From: Limnoperna fortunei
Lineage: Eukaryota; Mollusca; Bivalvia; Mytilida; Modiolidae
Direction: 5' to 3'
Assembly: GCA_944474755.1 (NCBI GenBank)
Contig: OX104119.1
Location: 85,874,896 to 85,938,895 of the forward strand
Length of the DNA stretch: 64,000 nucleotides
Shown here: in pieces, positions 23,778 through 35,409 of the stretch
Position numbering within the stretch: position 1 is the first letter of the stretch
Layout of the letters: every line of letters begins with the position of its first letter
Position numbers and translations under genes: made by a program
Notes under the pieces: model-generated
Database searches by the model: none
What the model was told of the DNA's origin: nothing
Seen by the model: only the letters and a program-made list of their open reading frames with translations

Positions 23778-24189
23778 TCAGAATTCAAGATGAAGGGTAT
23801 GGTAAAGTATGGTGAGCGACCCTCTATAAAAACTGCCAAACCCATAAACATGAACGCACTTCACCCACATCTTTTGGTAGAGGCCATCTGTTATAATTTT
23901 AATTTTTCTTTGGGTCCGTAGACACCTCATATTAGATGCAATATGACCGAGGTATTTGACCACTTTGGAAAAAAGTTTACATTTTCTAGGCCTTACTAAC
24001 ATCAGTCTATCCACTAACGTGGTCAAATTCGATCTTAATGACTTCAAAGCTGTTTGAAAATAGGATCATGCCATCTAAATATATACAGCAAATTTCCCGT
24101 TGAAGGCTCGAGAGAATTGTAAACATAAGCTGATCAGATGTTGCTGGTGCGTTGCACAATCGGAATGGGAGGACCCGACACCAATACAA
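23778..24189 (-). pseudogene. Gypsy-type LTR retrotransposon reverse transcriptase, central to C-terminal fragment
   Basis: Minus-strand translation gives Y-W-C-R-V-L-P-F-R-L-C-N-A-P-A-T, then L-Q-R-E-I-C-C-I-Y-L-D-G-M-I-L-F-S. This matches the Gypsy 'F.VLPFGLCNAPATF' and 'YLDDI.VFS' motifs (the second catalytic Asp is Gly here). A frame-shifted continuation reads P-R-K-C-K-L-F-S-K-V-V-K-Y-L-G-H, the 'KC.F....YLGH' motif. The missing Asp, frameshift and weak downstream sequence show it is dead. The upstream part of the same pol lies on the same strand at 28089-28500, separated by the TIR element. Confidence 0.8.
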
Positions 24190-24667
24190 CCTTTTTTTAG
24201 CACTACTCGCTATAAAATGACTGTAAATACCAGTTGCAATCCTTTTCCGTTTGTCACTGATAGACTGAAAATTGTACTGTGATACATTACATTTCTGTCA
24301 CAGACATTTTTTCCGTTGACGCATTCCAATTTCGTCTTTCAACGTCGTTTCCGTTTTATCAGTCAAAAAATTATTGTCGCAGTCATTTTCTATGTTGTAT
24401 CGACAAAATGTGACTGTCACAACGCCTGTTAATTATTATTTTAAAATTTTCAACACCGATCGATTTATTATTATAATTTCAATTTATTTTATAAAAATGT
24501 TCGGAAGTAAACAAAAAAAAATTGTCTATTTGGAAATGCCTCGTTAAAGACATACATTTATGTTTAAATATATCTGTTTTGAAAACTAAACCTTGGCATT
24601 TATGACAATTGAAAGTGTAATATATGTCAAAATATTGATATTATACTTAATTTATCACTACCTTATT

Positions 24668-24919
24668 AGGATCCTCGGTGGCTGATTGGTTAAGGTAGTT
24701 CGTCTACTATTGATCACGTGGTCTGTCAACACTGAGATTGCGGGTTCGAGCCTCACTGCGGGCAGGGTGCGCTCGACTCCAATCTTAATTGACAAGGATT
24801 GCCCGTTTTCCTGGTCGGGAGTTTTTTCCTGGTATTCCGGCTTCCTCCCCCAATAAAAACTGGACGCAATGATATAGCAGAAAAATAGCTGAAAGTGGCG
24901 TTAAAATATTCAAACAATT
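24668..24919 (+). mobile_element. tRNA-type SINE with 12-bp target-site duplication (family S2)
   Basis: It begins 'ggatcctcggtggctgattg', with A-box 'tggctgattggttaagg' and B-box 'gcgggttcgagcctcac', then 'gtgcgctcgactccaatctt' and the end 'agtggcgttaaaatattcaa'. The flanks repeat 'cactaccttatt' (24656-24667) and 'cactacattatt' (24920-24931), one mismatch apart. It inserted into the interior of the TIR element and so is younger than that element. Confidence 0.85.
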
Positions 24920-24939
24920 CACTACATTATTGTACCCTC

Positions 24940-27680
24940 TAAATAAAGTAAAAACCGTATTTGAGACATCTTCTATATTTCTACAATAAACAAAATATGA
25001 TGACATATGTTTGTTTGTCTGTTTGTTTTTTTTAAATAGGTAATTCAGTAAACATAATACAGTTTGTCATGTCGACGGGGCTACTTCAATATTAAAGGAG
25101 GACATACATGATTAATTTTGTTACAGGTAATCCAGACTCACTGATAAAAGTACACGCCTTCGCCTATTACACATTGAGCGACATCATTCGTTGCATTTTC
25201 GTTCATCAAGATCATGTAGAAATATTGTGTAATTTTATAATGTTATTAATACACTTACAGTAATGGATTGTACGTAGGTCTTTCTTTAATCATACAAAGT
25301 TAATTTTTTTTGTGAAAACCATTGATATCTCCAAAGCATCAGTGATTGCCCTTGGCAGTTTTGGGTATCCTTAAAAATAAAACGGAAATTTTAGGCAACA
25401 CAGTTTGCACAAAGAGTTTTCACAGATGTTGTACGATTTTATTTACAAATTTGCGTGCTACTCTCTCTGGAATGCATACGTTTAATATTTTATCGTTCTT
25501 ATCATTCGTACGACGTTCGTACATCTTTCGTACATCATGCGTATATCGTTCAAATATGGTTAATCATAAATCTTCTTTTTCTATTCTATATTATTAAATA
25601 ATACGTATAATCGGTCCTAGTTTGCTTAAATCAGCATGATTAATATTTAATTTCTGATCGAATATAAAAAGGTTAATAACTTTTTCGGTTCGGCCTGCAT
25701 AGCAATAGAAAAAGTCCGATACGATCTCACCTCCGGTCTTCTGGATCAGTAAGCTATTTCAAGATTCCTTCATGCATTTGCTAGACTTACGAACTGTTCA
25801 TACACACAAGCCGTATGGACTGTTTAATTTAGTTAATAAAATAAATTACGAACTGGAGTCTGTAAAGGCCATGTTTTGATTTTCTGTCCGCTTTATTGGC
25901 CCTCAACACTACGTGTCTCGGGACCTATACATCAATACAACGACCAATACATATTCAGCCACTTAGTAAGTATGTTTTTTTTCCGCGTGCATAGTATAGT
26001 CAATCGTTTATTATATCGTATATCGTAACTCCTTTCTGTTTGCGTTAGCGAATTTTATTGATACATCGTTTTGCCCAACGTTTTAAAAAAGAAATTTAAC
26101 ATTAAATAACAAATTTCTTAATGCCACAGGGTGAGAATAATAAATTGCAGCAATAGTTAGTGTAATCATAAAACGGAAGTACTCATTGAATGTAATTAAT
26201 TTATATATGAACAATGGAATTCGAAAATTAGGCTTCTTTTAGTTTTGACTGGTTCGAGTACACCACAAACATTGTCCTTTAGCGTGTATTTAAATATTTT
26301 ATCGAAACGTAAGATTATCGAATATATTACTGGTTTTTATTTATTACATCAATAGTCCATGTGTGGTAATGAAATCGCATAAACAAAGTGCAATGTTTCA
26401 AACTAAACTTTATCGTCTCTAATTATAAACGAAATAGATAGACATGTTCAAGTATGCAAGGCTCGTAATTTCGAGTCCCACATAAGGCTATGTTTGACGC
26501 TAATCTTTTCAAGGGGTTATCCTGTGATCTCCCAAAATAAACTATAGAAGACATGAAATAGACGAAAAATTTGTTGGAAGTGAAGAAAATATTTTAGTAA
26601 ATAACACAATAATATTTTAAACAAATCAATAACAGATACCAATGAACAATACAAAGTAAAAATAGTTGTAACAACAGCGTGAAAAACTTTTAAAAAATAC
26701 AGTTGTTATTATAAGGAAGTACTTATTTAATTTTTGACTTAAATTATATCGAATGGCAGGTTGTTCTAGAAGTCCCTTTGAAGTTTAATTTTCTTGCTCA
26801 ATATGTTTACTGCTTGACTTGATATAGCACGATTAAAAGCAAACGGCCCACTCGATTCAGTTGCATGCTATATATCATCGGCGGTTGTTTCTGGGGCACT
26901 TTTCCTTTCTCGGAAATAATTTTAATGCTCTTTATTGCTTGTCTATGTAGACAATTTAAAAAATACACCTTTAATATTGAAATTGGGTGTATAAAGTTAC
27001 ACAATTACAACAAGGGAGGGGAGTCAGAGAAGGTATTTTAGAATACATTACCCATAAATACATAAGTATCAATGCATTAATTACATTATTATATTACACA
27101 ATATAATTCCTGGTTGTAGATGATCGCGGAAAAAACTGCATGACGTCGCCCAATGTTTAATACAAATGTTATTTGATCAGTGAGGCGAGATTACTTGTTA
27201 CCTAATAAACGTGTGTACATTTTCAAAATTTAAACAACAGTAGATGCAGATAAGAAAACAAACATGACTTGTTTTTTTTAAATATATCTAATTACCATAA
27301 AAATAGTATAACTTAAATGTCAAAATATTATGTATGTAGACGTACTTTATAAAACGTAAACAGATTCCGACAAGTCCGCGTTTGCAGAAAACATAACTGT
27401 AGAAATGTACAAAAGGCGTACGTTATTGTGTCTAAAATGCGGTTTTTATTTTCAACAGATGTGTCAGTAAGCTCTTGATAAATTCGGTTTGATAATGTTT
27501 TGAGCAGTTTTCATTCATTTTTTAAATGATATATTTATACAGTCATACATTTATCTTTAACCTTACTATTTTCATAACACCTTTTACCGTAAAGTGTGAG
27601 TACGAGCAATTTACAAATATATATATATTTTTTGTCTAATGCCTAACATTTTCATAAAATAAATTAAAATTAAAAATAAT
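24940..27680. other. Interior of the TIR element, no recognised gene
   Basis: AT-rich. It includes a short run of 'cgtacg/cattcgtac'-type words at about 25505-25545. The 83-codon plus-strand frame at 25346 and the 65-codon minus frame at 26807 show no transposase signature. A weakly LRR-like stretch at about 25130-25190 is discussed under rejected items. Confidence 0.4.
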
Positions 27681-27828
27681 ATAAAAAGAAATTATCAGGC
27701 GGTGTGACAGTCGCATGTTGTCTTATACAACGGAGAAAATGTCTTGTGACAGACATTTTTTTACTAATACAGCGGTGACGCCGTTGTAACCAGAAAATGT
27801 TGACTGCATCAACGGAAAAAATGTATGT

Positions 27829-27958
27829 GACAGACAAAATATGTCTGGGACAGACAAAATATGTCTGTGACAGACAAAATATGTCTGGGACAGACAAAAT
27901 ATGTCTGGGACAGACAAAATATGTCTGTGACAGACAAAATATTCTGTGACAGACATAA
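27829..27958 (+). repeat. 20-bp tandem repeat inside the right TIR, 6-7 units
   Basis: The unit is 'gacagacaaaatatgtctgg' or '...ctgt', in exact 20-bp register. The left TIR and the third TIR copy hold only one or two units of it. The minus-strand frames full of 'DIFCLSQTYFVC' are translations of this array. Confidence 0.85.
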
Positions 27959-28088
27959 AACGACTGTCACAGTTTAAGTTATTCACTGACAACGTTTGTA
28001 GTCTTTTCCGACTTGTTTGCACTCATTTGCAACCAATCGCAGTCAGTGACAGACGGAAAACGACGGCAACTGGTATTTCAAGTAATTT

Positions 28089-28500
28089 TTAACAGCCAGT
28101 AGTGTAGTTGCAAACACACGGTGTTCCGTCTTTCTTTTTAACAAATTCAACTTTTGAGACCCATGACTTCAGTAATGTTTTGTTATGCCCTTGGATTGCA
28201 TGTCCATGCATATTAACTTTCTGCTGTAAGTGAAAAGAAACTCTTCTTGGAGGTTCCTTATGGGGTGTAACATTCTCCTTTTTAATACTATTTATAATGG
28301 GTTTTACGATTGTTGTTCTACCCAAGTCACGCCAGGTATTGCAAAAGCATCAGCGTTCTTAATCTGGAACTTCTTGCTTAACTGACTTTCATTTTCTGAC
28401 GTACTTGCAACAGTTTCCTTGTAAAGTTCTTCTAAATGGCATACAGTTAGTTCTACTGATGGAATTTGTGTTGCTATGATATCGCCAAACATAATTCACA
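28089..28500 (-). pseudogene. Gypsy-type pol, region upstream of and entering the RT core
   Basis: The minus strand encodes H-L-E-E-L-Y-K-E-T-V-A-S-T, S-E-N-E-S-Q-L and D-A-F-A. A frame change follows, then G-R-T-T-I-V-K-P-I-I-N-S, P-P-R-R-V-S-F-H-L-Q-Q-K-V and V-K-K-K-D-G-T-P-C-V-C-N-Y. This matches the Gypsy order 'L..LY..S...L', 'LGRT.IVKH.I.TG', 'PPRR.P', 'VKKKDG..RFCVDYR'. It stops abruptly at 28089, where the TIR element begins. It is broken by at least one frameshift. Confidence 0.75.
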
Positions 28501-28676
28501 TTACATTTATTGTTCCAGAATAGGCTGCTTAATTTTTTGTGGTAAAATTCATGTTTTAATGGAACACCTTCTTTGGGCGTTACAAGATATCTCCCAAAAA
28601 GACTTTTGTCCGCTAAACAAAGTCTAATGTTGGATCCACGATAACTTATTGAGTATACCACTATTGTCTAAAAAAG

Positions 28677-28940
28677 TGACTGTAAATACCAGTTGCAGTC
28701 GTTTTTCGTCTGTCATTGACTGAGATTAACTGCAAATTACTGCAAAAATGTCTGTAAAAGACTTCAAACGTTGTGTCAGACAATAATTTTTACTGTGACA
28801 TTCATTTTATGCATGTTACAGACATATTTTGTCCGTAACAGACATTTTTTCCTTGACGCAGTCAAAATTTTTCTGTTACAACGGCGTATCCGTTGTATCA
28901 GTCAAAATACGTCCGTCGAAGTCATTTTTCCCATTTTATC
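28677..28940 (+). repeat. Third copy of the TIR family (single end)
   Basis: It starts 'gtgactgtaaataccagttg' then 'cagtcgtttttcgtctgtca' and continues with 'acagacatattttgtccgt', 'cattttttccttgacgcagt' and 'caacggcgtatccgttgtat', i.e. the same order as the left TIR at 24218-24435. I found no partner end, so it is a solo end, a miniature derivative or a nested fragment. Confidence 0.7.
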
Positions 28941-29410
28941 TTTTCTACAAGTTTATAGCCTATATTTTTATATTATGTTTTAATTTGCCATAATAAGTAA
29001 TACAATATATACATCACAACATCATAGCATAAATTGTATGTTAACATATATTGATATAATGCGAAAATATCTTTGCACCTTGCATAATTTATGTACATGT
29101 ATTTTTGTAAAACATGCACGATTACAATAAGAAATTACCTTTATGCTGTAATATTTTGAGCTTGATGTAGTTATAAGTTATCGTCAATTAAAATTTTTTG
29201 TAACTACTTTTATAACAAACGAAATAAGAAGTACGATACGAATAGATTCTTATTTTGAATGTATTATAATTGTAATTATCAAAGAGATAGGGTAAATATT
29301 TATTTTTATTATTTATTTTCAGTATTTTTCATATATTTTCTAACATTTTAAACAGGCGATACATTGTAAACGTTAGCTAGAAGCTACATTTATTTGTGTT
29401 GTTATTTTAG

Positions 29411-29482
29411 AGATTTAAGCAGAAACAGTTTAACAAAAATTGACAGTGGAACATTTATAGACCTGAACAGACTGGAACATTT
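29411..29482 (+). CDS. LRR exon 7 (72 nt)
   Basis: The acceptor is 'gttattttag' and the donor GTAAGC. It encodes D-L-S-R-N-S-L-T-K-I-D-S-G-T-F-I-D-L-N-R-L-E-H-L, which fits the LRR consensus best of all exons here. Phase 2-2. It lies 9.2 kb after exon 6, across the Gypsy/TIR/SINE cluster. Confidence 0.85.
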
Positions 29483-30006
29483 GTAAGCTATCTTTCTTCC
29501 TTTCAAAGCAGAAACATTAAGGGAGGATAAGAGTAAGCATTGTTAAGTTTGGAGTCACGCAAATCTTGTGAATAGTTGGGATTAGACTTGCAACCACCGA
29601 AGCCTTGAACCGATTGGAGGCGAGACGATGTATACTTTTTAAATTTTAGTTGTTACGATGAAACATGTTCGGCTATTTGCAGACTATACTATTCTTATGA
29701 CCTGAACAGCATGCGGCTCATCATTAGTTAATGTCATGTTTTTGTGGTACGTCTAAGACCACTTTTATTGATTTTCTTGTAAGCGTGTGAGACGAACATT
29801 GCAATTAACCTTTTTTTGTTTTAACACATGCATGTACAAAGGAGAAAATATATTGGCATTCACAAAACGTAATATGCATACATCTACGTTAAAATAACGA
29901 CAAAACAAAAACGACTTCTTAGTGTCGAAGTCCCTCTTATTTTACCCAGTATGGTCATTTGTATCCAACAAAACAACAAAATCCTGTATACTTTTATTTT
30001 TACCAG

Positions 30007-30077
30007 ACGTTTAAACAATAACAAATTGATGTTAATACCTAGTGGTACATTTGCATATGTTAAAGTCGCAACACATT
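30007..30077 (+). pseudogene. LRR exon 8, 71 nt, probably frameshifted
   Basis: The acceptor 'ttttaccag' and donor GTATGT look usable. The sequence reads R-L-N-N-N-K-L-M-L-I-P-S-G-T-F-A-Y-V-K-V-A-T-H, a plain LRR, but the exon is 71 nt rather than 72. Exon 7 ends 'gaacattt|gtaag' and this one 'acacatt|gtatg', so one T seems to be lost at the 3' end. If spliced in, it would shift the frame into the LRRCT exon. If skipped, exon 7 (phase 2) joins the LRRCT exon in frame. It may be a dead exon or a sequence or assembly error. Confidence 0.65.
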
Positions 30078-30089
30078 GTATGTTGTTTT

Positions 30090-33060
30090 TCGTAGTTGCA
30101 CAACATCTAACAAATGTGCACAGCCAAATTAGTGTGGGTAATAATATACCGAAAATTTGAAAGCTTAAAAGCTAAAAAGTAATGTTTAATCATTTTAATA
30201 TTGACTTTGCCTGCAATTTGTATATAAAAGAAATAAATTAATATCTAACAGCAATGTTATCAACCCGGTAATAACAATTAACTACACAATGTGTATTGAT
30301 TTATTGTGTTGTTTACTTCGATCAATTCTTCATTTAATCAATTCTGTATTTTTAATGAGCTATTTGTAATTTGCTTTAATTTCTATTTAAAGTGAAAACA
30401 AAATACAATTACAATTTATCTATTTTGTAAAACAAATATTTTGTTTTAAATCGTCCCATGACTCTCGTTGTTCAGTTCGCTTCCTTTCTTTCTGCTACAA
30501 ATTGTATTTCCCTATTTGATATGTTTGTTTGGGTAACGGTTGCTGCAGAAACTGTTTGCGAGTGAATACACCTGTGTCAAATATAAAGTAACACTTTTTT
30601 TAAATAATAGTATTAGTATTTAACCTCTACAAAACGTTTTAATGCAACACTTTTATACTCGTTCGGTAGAACCTTAAAATGAAGGTAATACAAAATACCA
30701 AACATCAAGAAAAATGTCAAAAGACAATCCAACAATCCGAGAAACCAGCAAATTCTAGAACCAAGACCTAAATAAAATATAGCAAATTCAGTCACAATCC
30801 TGACTTGGTACAGGCATTTCAATAGAAATATATGTTTAACCCAGTATGTATGGTTGGGTATTATATACCACTAGTACGAAATTGTTCCAATTATCATCGA
30901 ATCACAATCACTAGGTACGGCATTCAAAAATTTGGAAAACTATCTGCAATCATGGTTTTACACAAGGTCGTCTATCAACAAATAAGTAATATCTTTAGTT
31001 AAACTTTAGTCACGGGTGAGTCTTTTTTTTTCTTGTAAGCTTGATTTATAAGTTTATCCCAAAGAAAGTGGTGACGTTAGCAAAAGTTAGTATACTAACT
31101 GAAAGTTCTTGCATACCTGATCAATTAATAAAATCTGGTACAAATTCAAAAGAGTATTTAGTTTTTAAAATGACGAATATATACTAGTAACTGATGATTT
31201 ACATTTGCATTTGTTTAAATCTATTTTTAATTACAGTCGCAAAAAGTAGAATTTCTTTTTAGTAGTGCGTATTTCCCAAACCGCTCTACTTGTACACAAT
31301 AATATTGGAATAAACTATATTTGTATTTTGCAGTTAAATATAAAAGTATTCACTTCAATAATAGTATTGATGCCCAAATTATTTTTTATTTTTGTTGTTG
31401 TTAATGTTGTTGGAATGATGTTTAATCTCACTTTAATCTTTAATTTTATGACGTTATATAGTTAGTTTAATGTCAAACATTTTAAGATACCCTTCAAAAT
31501 TGAATATTTAAAATGAGAATAATTTTGTAAACTGTATTACCTAGTTGGTAAACATTTAATATTTGAGACACATACAAAGCATTCTTTCTCCTACTAACTG
31601 TTTGAACACAAAGTATCGTACTCCAGTTGATCACATTGACAAGCGCGAGGATATGATATGTGCTTTTGTTGGTGAGTTGTTAGGTTATACGGACAAAGCC
31701 TGGCCAAGTGTTTGCAGAGTGTCACAAACCTTATCATATATAAACGCTTTTTGTATATCTAGAAAAAGAGTAGACTTGTTGCAGCAAAAAGTCTACATTT
31801 CTCGTCCTTACCGAATGCTTGCTACTTTTTTCAGTGGGAGTCAATATTGTGTTTCCGTTGGTCTATCACCTTCCCAGATGATAGTGTTATGTTGTTTACT
31901 TGTTCTTGTCATAGAAACAGCTGAAATATGCACTACCAGGATGATTAACTCTTCAATCCAAGCCTTCCATAACTTTTACAAAATAGAGAACAATCAAATA
32001 TTCAAACATTGGCGATTTTCGATAATGCGTGTTAATCAACTGATTACAATGAATATGACCATACCACCACTATTACGTCTACTTCATTCTGAAATGCACA
32101 TAGAAAATGACGAAACCTACAGAATATGATTCAAATTGTGCGCAAAACAAGATGTCTTCAACTTTCGAACTATAATTGAATTCCTTTGCAAGAACAAAAC
32201 TAACTGAGTACGAAATTACATATCTCATTACGTATGATGCTCAAATGTCCGTACATTGTTTTTAGACTATTATACACAGGGTTTTTGTTGCCGGGGATTT
32301 GTGTAAGTTAATAACATCATTCCGTCGTATAATTGCATTAATTCGTCTGTTAAAAAGATTACTACGAATAGTATCTGAAAAGTTGAAGAGTAGCATTAGT
32401 GGTATATTAGATGTGTCTAAATGTAGTATCGAAATGTATTTATTAGTTAATGTTTCCTATTATATCATGCATACTTTTACTTGTCTTTAAATAAATCTGT
32501 TGATAGTACAATATGTCAAATATTTCTTTTCTTTGTTTACCTATGAAAGAAAACTTGGATAAATACACTACCTTATTAAAATCTTATGCTTTATAGGGAA
32601 ATACTAATATTTAACTTATTAGACTGTGCAAAATTTCCCCAATACTGTGTGCTTTTTCTCTGTTCCGAATATCAGATTTTAAAAATGAAATAGTCTTTAT
32701 CATTGTAAAACATATGAAAAGTAAGCGGATAATCAATTATCATGTGAACATTATAATGGCTCCCAAAACTCCTTTACTTTGTGACATTGGTAAAATGTTT
32801 TTAATATTTTATATCGCTTTACTTCATATATTTAACTGTAAAAGTATATGTTCATTAAATATGTATTGGTTGATTGTCATTTGTTAGACCACCATTTTCA
32901 ATTTATTAATACATGCTATCCATATTATGTTATGATATATTATGTGATAACAGGCCGCCATATACATCAAATGTTGTTTTGTAACAATTTGAGTCACAGA
33001 TAAAACGTGTTGTGGCAAAGCATATTATAGGCATTATAGCATTATAACTTTTTTATTTGT
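30090..33060. other. Intron between LRR exon 8 and the LRRCT exon
   Basis: AT-rich intron. The only structure I recognise is the very old S1 SINE at 31665-31945. Small frames elsewhere are not supported. Confidence 0.5.
31665..31945 (+). repeat. Highly decayed S1 SINE
   Basis: In order it retains 'gttaggttatacggacaaag' (compare 'gttgtcaggtcataatacgg'), 'ctggcc', 'gagtgtcac', 'ctttttgtatatctagaaaa' then 'agagtag', 'ccttaccgaatgcttgctac', 'cagtgggagtcaatattgtg' and 'gaaacagctgaaatatgc'. These match the copies at 719 and 47836. The 188-codon open frame from 31563 to 32129 runs through it and is therefore most likely fortuitous. Confidence 0.6.
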
Positions 33061-33065
33061 TTTAG

Positions 33066-33214
33066 AGATTTAAGGAATAATTCTTTCGTTTGCGACTGTG
33101 GCATTTGGTCATTGTACGATTGGCTTCGCAGCAAGTCTCTCTTGGGTGATTTGCAATGTAATAACGGAACAAAAGTTTCAACATTGAATTTGGAATCAAT
33201 AGCAGATTGCACGT
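33066..33214 (+). CDS. LRRCT exon (C-terminal cap of the LRR domain)
   Basis: The acceptor is 'ttgttttag' and the donor GTGAGT at 33215. It encodes D-L-R-N-N-S-F-V-C-D-C-G-I-W, S-L-Y-D-W-L-R-S-K, L-Q-C-N-N-G-T and ends I-A-D-C-T. The arrangement C-x-C ... W(L) ... C ... C is the disulphide-bonded LRRCT cap that ends extracellular LRR domains. It begins phase 2 like the LRR exons and ends phase 1, and so joins exactly to the transmembrane exon: T-F then S-T-T-E. The matching exon of locus B would fall just beyond the right window edge. Confidence 0.9.
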
Positions 33215-34329
33215 GTGAGTATACATAAAAACAACCCGAATGATACGGGTATCAAATATTTTCGATTTATCGCAACTACCTCTTTTGAATGACATACCGT
33301 TGGTATGTTTAAATGTATAACCGTAACATCATAAACACTTATAACTTATAATAACATATAATATGTAATAAATAAATATTTTTGAGAGCCAATAAAGTAT
33401 TGCTAGATGCATATGCTCTCGTATCAGGTAATCATATCTATGTTGGAGGCGTGTTGCTGATGTTTTAATCTACTTTTAAAGTCTCCATGCCATATGCAGA
33501 ATTAACAGTGTGATAGTGTATAGCAAGAACTGGTTGATAATGAGTTGATTATTGTTCAACGTGCCAAGACCTATCTAAAAAGAAAGCAGTCATTACAAAT
33601 ATCTATCCTATCGTATTAGAATAATTGTGTTTCTCAGTTTTGTTCATACATGCGGTAAAATCGATGACAATTAATATATGCTACCATGATTAAAATTGAA
33701 TGACACAGTAAAGCAAGCCTCTTACCTTGTCCTTCTGTTTGAAATAAACCAAAGAAATCTACTAAATATGCTCAACGACAAACGTGGTGACTTCCAAGTT
33801 CCAAATAAGCGTAAGGTGTTGCAGGTAGTAAAATACATGATCTTGCTGTCGAAAGTTTGAATTGTAAGATCGGAAACTGCTATTGACTTTTAGCCTACAC
33901 ATATATTGGTTTAATGTATCTCATTTGTTGTCATTCTGTCATAAGTTCTATTGATGTCACTACACTACCATTTCATTGATCGATACGCAAAATACATCTC
34001 TCGAATACAATAAGACATATTTGCAATCTTACAGGTAATATTTTTGTTCCTCTATGTAATTTTTTCCGAGCGTTTGCCTTTATATCGGGTGTCTATTTTC
34101 ACACCTGGAACGAGTCGCTGAAAGAGGTTTTTAATAAAAAAGTAATGTAGCCAGAATAAGAAATAAAAAATTGATATTAAACAATTACAATTCCACGGTC
34201 AAAATTAACGACGACTTGCCATGATGGCTTAATGAGATATATGTCATTGTTTTTTCTTTACTAATTTCTAAACTGCCTCAACCTGGTTCCTTAATTTCCA
34301 TTTTCCTTAATAATATTTTCACTTTTTAG

Positions 34330-34482
34330 TCTCAACAACCGAAACCGAGATTAAAGTAAAACCCGAAACTAAGATTATAGTACAACCTGAAGGGAATAAC
34401 CGAACACTCATGATCAGTTTGTCTATAGCTGTGTGCTTGCTCCTTTTGATAGTCTGTGTTCTGGTATATCTACGACAAAAGG
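34330..34482 (+). CDS. Stalk and transmembrane exon
   Basis: The acceptor is 'actttttag' and the donor GTATGT; 153 nt, phase 1 to 1. It encodes a short Thr/Lys/Glu stalk (S-T-T-E-T-E-I-K-V-K-P-E-T-K), P-E-G-N-N-R-T, then a hydrophobic helix L-M-I-S-L-S-I-A-V-C-L-L-L-L-I-V-C-V-L-V followed by Y-L-R-Q-K-G, the basic stop-transfer side. This orients the tail in the cytoplasm. The paralogous exon at 62772-62924 has the same length and an intact helix. Confidence 0.9.
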
Positions 34483-35409
34483 GTATGTTAACCTTTAAGA
34501 ATAATAGATCGTTACATCTTGTAAAATCAGTTGAATATATTACGTTTTTGTACTGCCTTTGGATCATCATTAAACACAATTTACTACGAATATCAATTTG
34601 CAATGGCTGTAAACCATGCTAGTGTATAATACAATTGAAAAAAAATTATTTAAATGAGAACCACGTAGAAAATTTATTTATACAATTTTTTTCTACCCCT
34701 TTCCTTTGCCATTTTATGATTTATAAAAAAATGAATGTAGAAGCAATTAACTTGGAATTAATTATTTGAAAAAACGTGTTTAGTCACATGTTGATCACAC
34801 AGCACACAGCAATTTAACCTTTCAAATAAATTATAAGTAGAAAAATTAACGATTAAAAGTAATTTTACATGCTCAGAACATAATTTAATATATGTCATAA
34901 TATATCGCGGCTGTCAGGAAAACAACATTCGACAAACCAAACATTTACGATTAAGAATGACTGTCCAACGCCAATAAATACGGGATCTTTTAACCAGAAA
35001 AATCACTCTAAGCGCATATAGATGAATGTGCTGGTGCTAATTTACCAAACGTATATATTCCCAATATATCAATGTTCGGACAACACAACTGACTATCAAA
35101 GAGAAAAATAAAGAGAAACAATTTATTAGAAAATACAAGCCAGTTTTAAACGCTTTGTTTCATGAATAATTACGTCCATTTACAAACGTTGTCAACAAGT
35201 ATTATTACGTAACGTTACGGAACGTTACCATTATTGATGTCTTTACAATATCAACTACCAAAAGTTACAAACGTTAGCGTGAATATTCTCATAAGAGATG
35301 AAATCGGTTGGAAAATGTATTTAACTGATGTGATATACAACAGAAGACATTTTGGTGTATTTTCGTATTTTTATTTTGAATATATACAGCAACTTGCGAA
35401 TGACTATTT

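Larger units (their letters stand above)
24218..28084. mobile_element. 3.9-kb non-autonomous element with long terminal inverted repeats
   Basis: The left end from 24218 starts 'tgactgtaaataccagttgc'. The reverse complement of the right end (28084 inward) starts 'tgaaataccagttgccgtcg'. The inverted similarity continues through 'ttttccgt.tgtcactga', 'acattttttccgttga.gca', 'caacg.cgt..ccg.tgtat' and 'gactgtcaca.cgcctg', so the TIRs span about 24218-24435 and 27690-28084. The right TIR is longer because of a 20-bp tandem expansion (27829-27958). The interior holds an S2 SINE and no recognisable transposase. The element lies between two halves of a Gypsy pol remnant that also lost about 60 codons there. 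No clear target-site duplication was found. Confidence 0.7.

Noticed and set aside
25126..25195. Weakly LRR-like stretch (N-P-D-S-L-I-K-V-H-A-F..L..I) after 'ttacag'
   Set aside because: In the phase used by all the other LRR exons it opens with a stop (TAA), the L-to-F spacing is two residues short, and there is no proper donor. It also lies inside the TIR element.
27670..28022. Cysteine-rich minus-strand frames (75 and 99 codons)
   Set aside because: They are produced by the 20-bp TIR repeat; the peptide repeat follows the DNA repeat exactly.
31563..32129. 188-codon plus-strand open frame
   Set aside because: It runs through a decayed S1 SINE (31665-31945) and has no domain, splice or codon signal of its own.
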